Part shown: in pieces, positions 54,313 through 61,656 of the stretch
Numbering within the stretch: the first letter of the stretch is position 1
Layout: each line of letters begins with the position of its first letter
Assembly (NCBI GenBank): GCA_026225275.1
Contig: JAMFSL010000079.1
Location: 1-64,000 of the forward strand
DNA from: Puia dinghuensis
GTDB lineage: Bacteria; Bacteroidota; Bacteroidia; Chitinophagales; Chitinophagaceae
Direction: 5' to 3'
Length of the DNA: 64,000 bases
Position numbers and translations under genes: made by a program
Notes under the pieces: model-generated
Databases searched by the model: none
What the model was told of the DNA's origin: nothing
The model's input: the letters and a program-made list of their open reading frames with translations, nothing else

Positions 54313-54341
54313 GTTGCCTGTTTCAGGCAGCCCTTTTTTTT
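54313..54341 (+). terminator. Second hairpin terminator before the deoxyhypusine-synthase-like gene
   Basis: GTTGCCTG pairs with CAGGCAGC (one G-T wobble, 3-nt loop) followed by CCTTTTTTTT. A third hairpin, AAAAGGC/GCCTTTT, lies at 54293-54309. Confidence 0.65.
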
Positions 54342-54342
54342 G

Positions 54343-54350
54343 TATTTTTG
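54343..54350 (+). promoter_or_regulatory. -7 box of the deoxyhypusine-synthase-like gene
   Basis: TATTTTTG, exact TAnnTTTG match, 39 nt before the ATG at 54390. It lies directly behind the terminator. Confidence 0.5.
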
Positions 54351-54389
54351 CCCCTCATTCTGAATTAGCTCCCAAAAAAGACGACAGTC

Positions 54390-55364
54390 ATGAATAAAGG
54401 TCCCATCTCTCAGTTCGTAGCGCATCATTACCGGCATTTTAATGCCGCAGCCCTGGTGGATGCGGCCAAAGGATATGAAACGCATTTACTCGAAGGAGGT
54501 AAAATGATGATTACCCTCGGCGGCGCCATGAGTACTGCTGAACTGGGGATTTCCCTGGCCGAAATGATCCGGCAGGATAAAGTGCACATCATCAGCTGTA
54601 CCGGGGCTAACCTGGAAGAGGATGTTATGAACCTGGTAGCCCACAGCCATTATAAAAGGGTACCCAACTACCGGGACCTGACACCCCAGGATGAATGGAA
54701 TCTCCTGGAAAATCATTATAACCGGGTTACAGACACGTGTATCCCCGAAGAGGAGGCCTTCCGCCGTCTGCAGAAGCATCTTGTTAAAGTGTGGAAAGAC
54801 GCCGAGTCGAAAGGTGAGCGTTATTTTCCCCATGAATTCCTCTACAAAGTCGTCCTTAGCGGAGACCTCGAACAATACTTCGAGATCGACCCCAAGGACA
54901 GCTGGATCATAGCCGCAGCGAAGAAAAACATTCCCATCGTGGTGCCAGGCTGGGAAGACAGCACGACGGGCAACATTTTTGCAAGCTATGTCATTAAGAA
55001 TGAGCTGAAAGCCAGTACTGTTAAAAGCGGGATCGAATATATGGCCTGGCTGACCGGGTGGTACCGGGAGAATAGCGGTGGGAAAGGCGTCGGATTTTTC
55101 CAGATCGGTGGCGGCATCGCCGGTGACTTCCCCATCTGCGTGGTACCAATGATGTACCAGGACCTGGAATGGCACGATGTTCCTTTCTGGAGCTATTTTT
55201 GCCAGATCTCGGATTCCACTACCTCCTATGGATCTTATTCGGGAGCCGTACCGAATGAAAAGATCACCTGGGGGAAACTGGATATCCATACGCCGAAATT
55301 TATTGTTGAAAGTGACGCCACCATAGTTGCACCGCTGATCTTTGCATGGGTGTTGGGGTGGTGA
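54390..55364 (+). CDS. Deoxyhypusine synthase family protein
   Basis: A 324-residue NAD-dependent enzyme related to eukaryotic deoxyhypusine synthase. Seen: GGAMSTAELGISLAEMI (NAD binding), CTGANLEEDVMNLVAHSHY, PGWEDSTTGNIFAS and the C-terminal SGAVPNEKITWGKLD whose Lys in WGK matches the family's active-site Lys. Bacteria lack eIF5A, so the true product is probably a polyamine such as homospermidine or another aminobutyl transfer product; this is inference. It lies in front of the TPR gene by 19 bp. Confidence 0.88.
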   Translation: MNKGPISQFVAHHYRHFNAAALVDAAKGYETHLLEGGKMMITLGGAMSTAELGISLAEMIRQDKVHIISCTGANLEEDVMNLVAHSHYKRVPNYRDLTPQDEWNLLENHYNRVTDTCIPEEEAFRRLQKHLVKVWKDAESKGERYFPHEFLYKVVLSGDLEQYFEIDPKDSWIIAAAKKNIPIVVPGWEDSTTGNIFASYVIKNELKASTVKSGIEYMAWLTGWYRENSGGKGVGFFQIGGGIAGDFPICVVPMMYQDLEWHDVPFWSYFCQISDSTTSYGSYSGAVPNEKITWGKLDIHTPKFIVESDATIVAPLIFAWVLGW

Positions 55365-55383
55365 TAATATCATGAAATAAACT

Positions 55384-55890
55384 ATGAACGCAAATTCTGA
55401 AGAGCTATACCTGGAGGCCGAGGCCGATATCAAGAACAACAATTATGCAGAAGCTTTCAAGAAATATGAAAGTATCCTGTATGAGGAGCCGGACAGCGCT
55501 CAGGCTCATAACTCTATGGGTTGGTTGTATAAAACACAGTTTGACGATTATGCGAAAGCTGAAAACCATTTTCAGACGGCCGTCAAATGCGATTCTTTGT
55601 ATCCCCACTCTTACTTTCATATCGCCGCGTTACTGATGGATATGGAGCGGTTCGACGAACTCAATGGACACCTGGAGAAATGTCTTCGGGTAAGGACCAT
55701 CGATAAATCGTGGGTCTATGGCCGTTATGCATTGTCCGAAGAACTCCGTAGGAATTACGAGAAGGCGATTTACTATTTCGAGAAAGCGATCCTTTCCAGT
55801 CAGCATGATGAAAAGATCAAAGATTACCGCCAGGATATCGAAAGATGCCAGATGAAGACGGAGATCTTCAAGCGTCATCCACAAGCATAA
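55384..55890 (+). CDS. Tetratricopeptide-repeat protein
   Basis: A 168-residue soluble helical protein with about four TPR units: residues 7-40 (YLEAEADIKNNNYAEAFKKY), 41-75, 76-110 and 111-150, each with the W/L-G-A-P-like spacing (HNSMGWLYKT, SYFHIAALLMDM, YGRYALSEEL). It may hold other proteins together; no partner is known. Probably translated with the upstream DHS-like gene (19 bp apart). A hairpin follows. Confidence 0.82.
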   Translation: MNANSEELYLEAEADIKNNNYAEAFKKYESILYEEPDSAQAHNSMGWLYKTQFDDYAKAENHFQTAVKCDSLYPHSYFHIAALLMDMERFDELNGHLEKCLRVRTIDKSWVYGRYALSEELRRNYEKAIYYFEKAILSSQHDEKIKDYRQDIERCQMKTEIFKRHPQA

Positions 55891-55925
55891 AAAAACAAGC
55901 ACTCCATTACAGAGTGCATTGTTTA
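55891..55925. terminator. Bidirectional terminator between TPR and CorC-like genes
   Basis: GCACTC (55899-55904) and GAGTGC (55912-55917) form the core, extended by AACAA/TTGTT. Read on the minus strand a T-run (from AAAAAAA at 55888 and on) follows, so it is stronger for the minus-strand gene. Confidence 0.7.
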
Positions 55926-56128
55926 CTCCTAACTGACCTATGAAAAACATTCCTTCGTGAGAAGGACAATATCTTTTGGGTATCGGGGTGGTCAGCCGGC
56001 GGGATTTTATTCCCTCATCGTTTGATAGAGCGAAGTTGTCGAAAAAGTAGATGCCGGAGATAAAATGCAGGCCGTTTAACCACGGCTTAACATTGGTTAA
56101 TAAGGTAATTGAAACAAAGTTGCACCTG

Positions 56129-57406
56129 TTATTTCAGCACCTTCATTCGGACCATTTCAATCCGGGTATCACTAACATTGACGATTTCGAACTCGTAGTC
56201 CCCGATAATGATGCGGTCCTTCAGCCTGGGAATGGTGCCGTGCTGGTTGATGATATAGCCGGAGAGCGTTTCCGACTCGCTTTCAGGCAAATCCAGCTCG
56301 TATTTCTTATTGAGGTAATCCAGCTCGAGGCGGCCGGAGAAGATAAATTCGTCGTTGGACAATTTCTTTTCTTCAAACTCTTCGGTGTCATATTCGTCGC
56401 GGATCTCTCCGAAGATCTCTTCCAGCAGGTCTTCCATCGTCACGATACCGGCTGTGCCCCCGAACTCATCCACTACCCAGGCAATGCTCTTTCTTTCCCG
56501 GCTGAACTTATTGATGAGGTCCGTTGCAGACATGCTCTCCGGTACGGCAGGGATAGGGTGCAGGATCGTTTTGATGAAAGGAGGATTTTTGAACAGGTCC
56601 AGCTGATGAATATAGCCGATCACGTGATCGAGGTTGCCGTCATACACAACCAGCTTGCTTAACCGGGTGTCGACGAATTTTTTCCTGACCTCCTCCATGG
56701 TGAGGTTCATGTCCACGCCTTCAATCTCTTTCCTGGGTACCAGGCATTCCCGTACTCTGACTTTTGGCAGGGCCAGCGCGGCTTCTAAAAGGTTTCTGTT
56801 CAGATCGTTAGGGTCTTCTTCGGAATCCCGTGTCTGCTGCAGGAAATGATCGAGATCAGTACCGGAGAACGTCTCCTTCCGTTCGTCCACCCGTACATTG
56901 AAAACGTATTTCAGTATCCATTGAGAGATGGAAGCGAAGAGGCCGGCCAGCGGATAAAACAGCTTATTGAAGACTTCCATAGTGCTGGCGAAAAAGCCCA
57001 GCAGGGAATTGCTTTTGGCGCGAAAGAGAGCTTTGGGGATGAACTCCCCGAAGATCAAAATGAAGAGGGAGGCGACTGCTGTTTCCGTAAAAAGGCGGAT
57101 GGCGTTGACATAGCTGCCGGGCGTATGGAAATGGGTAATGATATAGTTCCAGGCCGGAAGAAATGTCTCGCCGACCATCAGGCCGAAAATAACAAGGAAG
57201 ATGTTGAAGCCGGCGAGGGTCGTACCGAAGAACTGGGTGGGAGCATCCAGAAAATTGGCCAGAATGATACCACTGGTCAGACCCTGCTTTTTCTTCAGCT
57301 CGATAGCCAGCCTGTTAGCCCTGATAAAGGCGACTTCGATTCCCGAAAAAAAAGCGATCATCAGCCATGCGAGCACAATCCAGACAAGGGTATTCGTGTT
57401 GACCAT
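56129..57406 (-). CDS. CorC/HlyC-type transporter with CBS domains (hemolysin family)
   Basis: A 425-residue membrane protein: DUF21/CNNM domain with three or four transmembrane segments (residues 1-190), two CBS domains (about 200-325, with VRECLVPRKEIEGVDMN and VGEVRDEYDTE-like acidic link) and a C-terminal CorC_HlyC domain (about 345-425). Family members are linked to Mg/Co efflux or envelope stability, not to hemolysis. It is 34 bp after gmk on the same strand and is likely the last gene of the DUF4290-murA-gmk run. Confidence 0.9.
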   Translation of the reverse strand: MVNTNTLVWIVLAWLMIAFFSGIEVAFIRANRLAIELKKKQGLTSGIILANFLDAPTQFFGTTLAGFNIFLVIFGLMVGETFLPAWNYIITHFHTPGSYVNAIRLFTETAVASLFILIFGEFIPKALFRAKSNSLLGFFASTMEVFNKLFYPLAGLFASISQWILKYVFNVRVDERKETFSGTDLDHFLQQTRDSEEDPNDLNRNLLEAALALPKVRVRECLVPRKEIEGVDMNLTMEEVRKKFVDTRLSKLVVYDGNLDHVIGYIHQLDLFKNPPFIKTILHPIPAVPESMSATDLINKFSRERKSIAWVVDEFGGTAGIVTMEDLLEEIFGEIRDEYDTEEFEEKKLSNDEFIFSGRLELDYLNKKYELDLPESESETLSGYIINQHGTIPRLKDRIIIGDYEFEIVNVSDTRIEMVRMKVLK

Positions 57407-57440
57407 ACGGTACGAAAATAGTCGGAAAAATCGGATTTTT

Positions 57441-58016
57441 CTATATTTCCAGGAATTCCATAATAGCCTTTTCCGCCCCGTGGCAAGCCTTGCTCAGATC
57501 GTCATTGACGATGATTTTATCGAAATGATGCTTGAAAGAGATCTCGTAAGAAGCCTTGTTTACCCTGGCCAGGAGACTTTCGACGGTTTCGGTGCCCCTC
57601 ATTTCCAGCCTGCGCCGCAGCTCGTCGACCGACGGCGGCTCGATAAAAAGAGCCAGGGTGGAATGGGGGAATTGCTCCCGGATATGGATGGCTCCCTTGA
57701 CCTCTATATCCAGCAGCGGGGTCTTGCCTTGCTGCCAGATCCGCTCCAGCTCGCTTTTCAGGGTGCCGTAGAATTTACCCTCGTACACCATTTCCCATTC
57801 CACAAATTCGTTATGCTGGATCTTTTGTTTGAAAGTGTCCAGGGTAAGGAAATAATAGTCCACACCATCCTTTTCATGGGCCCGGGGCGACCGGGTGGCG
57901 GCCGAAACGGAAAACCCCAGGCGGGTAGGGTATTTATCCAGCAGATACCGGGTGATGGACGTCTTACCGGCTCCGGAAGGCGCCGTGATAATGATGATCT
58001 TTGGAGCGGCGCTCAT
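57441..58016 (-). CDS. gmk: Guanylate kinase
   Basis: Phosphorylates GMP to GDP. 191 residues from the ATG at 58016; the same frame is open upstream for 73 more codons inside murA, but this longer start is rejected. P-loop ITAPSGAGKTSI (residues 8-19), GMP-binding TRSPRAHEKDGVDYYFL, and the closing lid residues (ELRRRLEMRGTET). Start overlaps murA stop by ATGA (4 bp), so translation is coupled. Confidence 0.96.
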   Translation of the reverse strand: MSAAPKIIIITAPSGAGKTSITRYLLDKYPTRLGFSVSAATRSPRAHEKDGVDYYFLTLDTFKQKIQHNEFVEWEMVYEGKFYGTLKSELERIWQQGKTPLLDIEVKGAIHIREQFPHSTLALFIEPPSVDELRRRLEMRGTETVESLLARVNKASYEISFKHHFDKIIVNDDLSKACHGAEKAIMEFLEI

Positions 58017-59317
58017 ATTCTGTTGATTTGGGCCCCCAGATGCCGTAGCCGTTGGTCGATATACTGATACCCCCTGTCGATCTGTTCGATATTCTGGATA
58101 ATGCTCTTTCCCTCTGCACTGAGGGCAGCGATCAGCAGGGCCACACCTGCCCTGATATCGGGGCTGCTCATGCTGACGCCTCGCAACGGATGTTCCCGCC
58201 CCATGCCGATCACGGCGGCGCGGTGAGGGTCGCAAAGGATGATCTGAGCCCCCATGTCGATCAGCTTATCGACGAAAAACAGGCGGCTTTCGAACATTTT
58301 CTGGTGAATCAGCACCGAACCCCGGGCCTGGGTGGCGACGACCAGCACGATACTCAGCAAGTCCGGAGTAAATCCGGGCCAGGGATGATCGTAGATCGTA
58401 AGGACAGATCCGTCGAGAAAATTCTGGATCTCATAAATATCCTGCGCGGGAATATGAATATCGTCGCCCTGGTATTCCAACTGGATACCGAGCTGGCGGA
58501 ATTTATCGGGGATTATGCCAAGGTGGTCGATGCCGGCATTCTTGATGGTAATATCGCTCTGCGTCATGGCTGCCAGACCGATAAATGATCCTATTTCAAT
58601 CATATCGGGCAGCATCCGGTGCTCGGTCCCCCCGAGGTAAGACGTCCCTTCTATGTGTAGCAGATTGCTGCCGATACCGCTGATCCGCGCGCCCATCCGG
58701 ACCAGCATCTTGCACAATTGCTGGATATAGGGCTCACAGGCGGCATTATAAATGGTCGTGGTGCCTTCGGCCATGACGGCGGCCATGACAATGTTGGCCG
58801 TGCCGGTAACAGATGGTTCATCCAGCAGCAGGTAGCATCCTTTCAATTGCGGCGCTTCAAGGTGGAAAAGGCCTTCTTCGGGCTGGTAAGTGAACCGGAC
58901 GCCCAGTTTTTCAAAGCCGATGATGTGGGTGTCCAGTCGTCGCCGGCCGATCTTGTCCCCGCCGGGTTTGGGAATAAAGGCCTTGCGGAAACGGGCCAGC
59001 ATAGGCCCGGCCAACATGACCGATCCCCTGAGCTTGCCGCTCTTGCTGCGAAAAGCGTCGCTGCGCAGGTAGTCGATATCGATATGGCCTGCCTGGAAAA
59101 TGCAGGTGTCGCGGGAAACCCTGTCGGTCTTGACACCCATCTCACCCAATAATTCGATCAGAAGATTGACGTCCAATATATCGGGAATATTGGAGATCGT
59201 CATTTTCTCCGGAGTCAGCAGGACGGCGCTGATAATCTGTAAGGCTTCGTTTTTGGCTCCCTGCGGAGTAATCTCTCCCTGCAGTTTTTTTCCGCCGATG
59301 ACTTCGAATGAATGCAC
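58013..59317 (-). CDS. murA: UDP-N-acetylglucosamine 1-carboxyvinyltransferase with Asp active site
   Basis: First committed enzyme of peptidoglycan synthesis; transfers enolpyruvate from PEP to UDP-GlcNAc. 434 residues. Seen: GGKKLQGEITPQGAKNEALQI (start), GGTEHRMLPDMIEIGSF and the C-terminal DIRAGVALLIAALSAEG. The active-site loop reads PKPGGDKIGRRRLDTHI, with Asp121 where Escherichia coli has Cys115. This Asp form is known to be active and insensitive to fosfomycin in other bacteria. It is 24 bp after the DUF4290 gene and overlaps gmk. Confidence 0.95.
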   Translation of the reverse strand: MHSFEVIGGKKLQGEITPQGAKNEALQIISAVLLTPEKMTISNIPDILDVNLLIELLGEMGVKTDRVSRDTCIFQAGHIDIDYLRSDAFRSKSGKLRGSVMLAGPMLARFRKAFIPKPGGDKIGRRRLDTHIIGFEKLGVRFTYQPEEGLFHLEAPQLKGCYLLLDEPSVTGTANIVMAAVMAEGTTTIYNAACEPYIQQLCKMLVRMGARISGIGSNLLHIEGTSYLGGTEHRMLPDMIEIGSFIGLAAMTQSDITIKNAGIDHLGIIPDKFRQLGIQLEYQGDDIHIPAQDIYEIQNFLDGSVLTIYDHPWPGFTPDLLSIVLVVATQARGSVLIHQKMFESRLFFVDKLIDMGAQIILCDPHRAAVIGMGREHPLRGVSMSSPDIRAGVALLIAALSAEGKSIIQNIEQIDRGYQYIDQRLRHLGAQINRI

Positions 59318-59341
59318 ACCCCTGGTTTTTGTGGAGATCTC

Positions 59342-60079
59342 CTAGAACCGCTTCTTTTTGAATTTGTTGGCGCCCCGGTCATTATTTCGATCGTTATTCC
59401 GATCGTTGCCCCGGTCATTATTGCGGTCATTATTGCGGTTGTTATTCCGTTGCTGAAATTTCTGGTTCCGTTTATTGCGGTAGTCGCCATATCCGCCTCT
59501 TTCACGCTCGCGGTTTTCATTGGGCCGGAAGCTCTTGACATACGGTGTATTGGTGAATTCCAACTGGCCGCCGGTGAGCTGGGAAAGTTCTGCCTGGATA
59601 GCGTCGTCATGGACGGTCTCTTTATGCCAGTTATTATAGGCCAGTTTCATGTAGTATGCAATGGCATTGGCAAAACCGTTGCGCTTATCAGGATTTTCCT
59701 CCGCCAGCGCCTTGTTGATGACGATTTCCAGATTTTTCCCCATATGTGAGAATTTGGGGTACCGTTTGGGATAGCTCAAAGGCTTCGGCCTGGCTTTAAG
59801 GGTTTCCCGGGTCGGAATGGGATAAGGGGAAGCGACTTCTAATTTAAAATCCGATATGAGGAAAAGATGATCCCACAACTTATGGCGGAAATCTTCGACA
59901 TTCTTCAGATGAGGGTTGAGGAAACCCATCAGTTCAATGACGGCATAAGCATTGCGCTGACGCTTTTCCTTGTCTTCCAGACTCAGCAGGTATTCGATCA
60001 TTTTCTGGATATGGCGACCATACTCACGCATCACCAGGTGGTTCCGCGTAGTATTGTATTCCATATTATCGATGTTCAT
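59342..60079 (-). CDS. DUF4290 protein with Asn/Asp/Arg tandem-repeat tail
   Basis: A 245-residue protein from the ATG at 60079 (MNIDNMEYNTTRNHLVM; ATG at 60064 is also possible). Residues 1-185 match the DUF4290 core: EYGRHIQKMIEYLLSLEDKEKRQR, LWDHLFLIS, KFSHMGKNLEIVINKALAEENPDKRNGFANAIAYYMKLAYNNWHKETVHDD (only its parts listed here). The C-terminal tail is a low-complexity NNDR/GNDR repeat followed by KFKKKRF, a basic end that could bind nucleic acid. Upstream of murA by 24 bp; function unknown. Confidence 0.88.
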   Translation of the reverse strand: MNIDNMEYNTTRNHLVMREYGRHIQKMIEYLLSLEDKEKRQRNAYAVIELMGFLNPHLKNVEDFRHKLWDHLFLISDFKLEVASPYPIPTRETLKARPKPLSYPKRYPKFSHMGKNLEIVINKALAEENPDKRNGFANAIAYYMKLAYNNWHKETVHDDAIQAELSQLTGGQLEFTNTPYVKSFRPNENRERERGGYGDYRNKRNQKFQQRNNNRNNDRNNDRGNDRNNDRNNDRGANKFKKKRF

Positions 60080-60190
60080 GTTAGGCAAAGTGAAAAGTAT
60101 TTGTGACAAATCTACAGATAAAAGCCCAATAGACAAACAAAGATGCCAGACCCTTGACTCTGCCGAATAAGTTGCTGGTGCCGCCCCCCT

Positions 60191-60223
60191 AAAAGAAAAG
60201 CCCCCAATTAAGGGCGACTTTTC
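60191..60223 (-). terminator. Rho-independent terminator of the T9SS protein gene
   Basis: On the minus strand AAAAGTCGCCC is followed by TTAATT and GGGGGCTTTTCTTTT; stem of about nine pairs and a U-rich end. It lies 30 bp after the stop codon at 60255. Confidence 0.6.
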
Positions 60224-60254
60224 ATCAGGAACAATGGATCTATGGTTTCATAGG

Positions 60255-61436
60255 CTAATTGATGAATACCTTGCTCACATAGCTTTTGTTGTGAGTAAGG
60301 TCGACCGCCCGCAGAAAATACAGCCCGCTGGCGGGTTGCGGATTGAAGTCCAGTCTGATCTGGCTGCTTTCCGCCAGGGTAACTGCCTTTTCCTGAACAA
60401 TCTGTCCGGCTGTATTGACCAGTTGCAGCACGAAATTGCCGGTCTGGTTGCTGTTGAACTGGAATAGCAGGCTATTGGTAGCCGGATTGGGGAATGTCTG
60501 GTAACTGATATCGCCCGTTCCTGTCGCACCGGGAGTGACAACGTCGACGACTGAATAACCGATCTTTCCGGAAGGACTTACTTCTTCGATCCGGAAATAG
60601 AGTTTGCCCACATTAGTCGGATCAAAGTTGTATTGATATTGATATTCTGCTGAAGAACCTGCTGAAGAAGCGTTACTTTCTGCCGTTCCGAGGTTCGTGA
60701 AGTTCTGCCCGTCTGTGCTGATTTGGATGACATAATTGGTATTGGATTGTTGATTATTGGCTAACCATTGCAACTGAATGGTATTGTCGTTGGGTATTGC
60801 CGTGAAATCGGTAATGGTAGTGGCCAGCTCGGTTGCCGGGCACCAGTAGTAAGTAAGAGCGAAGGTTCCGGAATAGACGGTGACGATCGTATCGGCGAAA
60901 TTGAGACCTCCTTTCAATGTCTCCAATCCGCCGTTGACCGTATAGGTCAGATCGACGGTACCCGTACCGAGATAGCCTACGGTATTTCCGGTGCCGTTGG
61001 AATCAGGTGCATTGACGAAAATGCTGTCCGGCCCGTTAACGGTAGAGCTCCCCGGTTGTCCATCGGGCGCCAGTGTATCGAGGTAAATGTGTTGGAAATC
61101 GGGGGTGGAAGAGAGGCCCCCCGGGCCTTCGATATCATTATTTATTTGGAGCTCGAATTTATAGTCGACCGAGTCCGGGGCATTATTCGTCACATGAGTC
61201 GTCGATACGCCGGTGATGGTATCTACCAGCGATACGCAGGCCAGCGTCCCGATACTGGGGTTGAACATCGGAAAAGCGATGCTCGCAGAAGCTGCTGTAG
61301 TGGAGGGAAGTGAAGTGACGTAGGTAACCGGAGTGGCCGGCACGCCAGCGCTGCACATGCACTGGGCGAATGAGACAACGGGGATACTCGCTGCTAATAA
61401 AATAACAGTAAATACTTTTGGGTACACACTTTTCAT
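60255..61436 (-). CDS. Secreted protein with T9SS type-A sorting domain (choice-of-anchor E-like)
   Basis: A 393-residue secreted protein begun at the ATG at 61436 (signal KSVYPKVFTVILLAASIPVVSFAQ). The middle includes a beta-rich part with FPMFNPSIGTLACVSL similar to the choice-of-anchor E domain, followed by a fibronectin-type region (about 240-300), and the end (about 315-393: FPNPATNSLLFQFN, LVNTAGQIVQ, GLYFLRAVD) is the T9SS C-terminal sorting domain. It is exported by type IX secretion and attached to or released from the cell surface. Its promoter is visible upstream. Confidence 0.88.
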   Translation of the reverse strand: MKSVYPKVFTVILLAASIPVVSFAQCMCSAGVPATPVTYVTSLPSTTAASASIAFPMFNPSIGTLACVSLVDTITGVSTTHVTNNAPDSVDYKFELQINNDIEGPGGLSSTPDFQHIYLDTLAPDGQPGSSTVNGPDSIFVNAPDSNGTGNTVGYLGTGTVDLTYTVNGGLETLKGGLNFADTIVTVYSGTFALTYYWCPATELATTITDFTAIPNDNTIQLQWLANNQQSNTNYVIQISTDGQNFTNLGTAESNASSAGSSAEYQYQYNFDPTNVGKLYFRIEEVSPSGKIGYSVVDVVTPGATGTGDISYQTFPNPATNSLLFQFNSNQTGNFVLQLVNTAGQIVQEKAVTLAESSQIRLDFNPQPASGLYFLRAVDLTHNKSYVSKVFIN

Positions 61437-61471
61437 AAGCACGGATTTTTTTACAGAATACGGATTACTAT

Positions 61472-61503
61472 CAAAGTTATAAATCAGCAAGAATAAGGCC
61501 AAA
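61472..61503 (-). promoter_or_regulatory. Promoter of the T9SS protein gene
   Basis: On the minus strand: TTTG (61503-61500), a 20-bp spacer, TAACTTTG (61479-61472). Both match the Bacteroidota consensus; the leader is about 30 nt. Confidence 0.7.
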
Positions 61504-61645
61504 GCGTAACTACTCGATCTTCGGCTACCGTAAAAACCACATCTTTTCTAAACGTTTGTTATATTCAACCTATTGATTGTCAACGAAATGATCTAAACAA
61601 AAAGTGGATAAATAAGCCTGGCTACCGGTTTCCACGAGGCTTAAT

Positions 61646-61653
61646 TACCTTTG
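61646..61653 (+). promoter_or_regulatory. -7 box of the GT4 gene
   Basis: TACCTTTG, exact match, ends 3 nt before the preferred ATG at 61657; the transcript may be leaderless. Confidence 0.5.
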
Positions 61654-61656
61654 CCT

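Noticed and set aside
57441-58235. Longer guanylate kinase start at 58235 giving a 73-residue extension
   Set aside because: The extension is Arg/Pro-rich, lies entirely inside murA in another frame, and the ATG at 58016 gives the normal length with a 4-bp overlap.
58052-59152. Plus-strand frames inside murA
   Set aside because: Opposite-strand shadows of a gene with all expected motifs.
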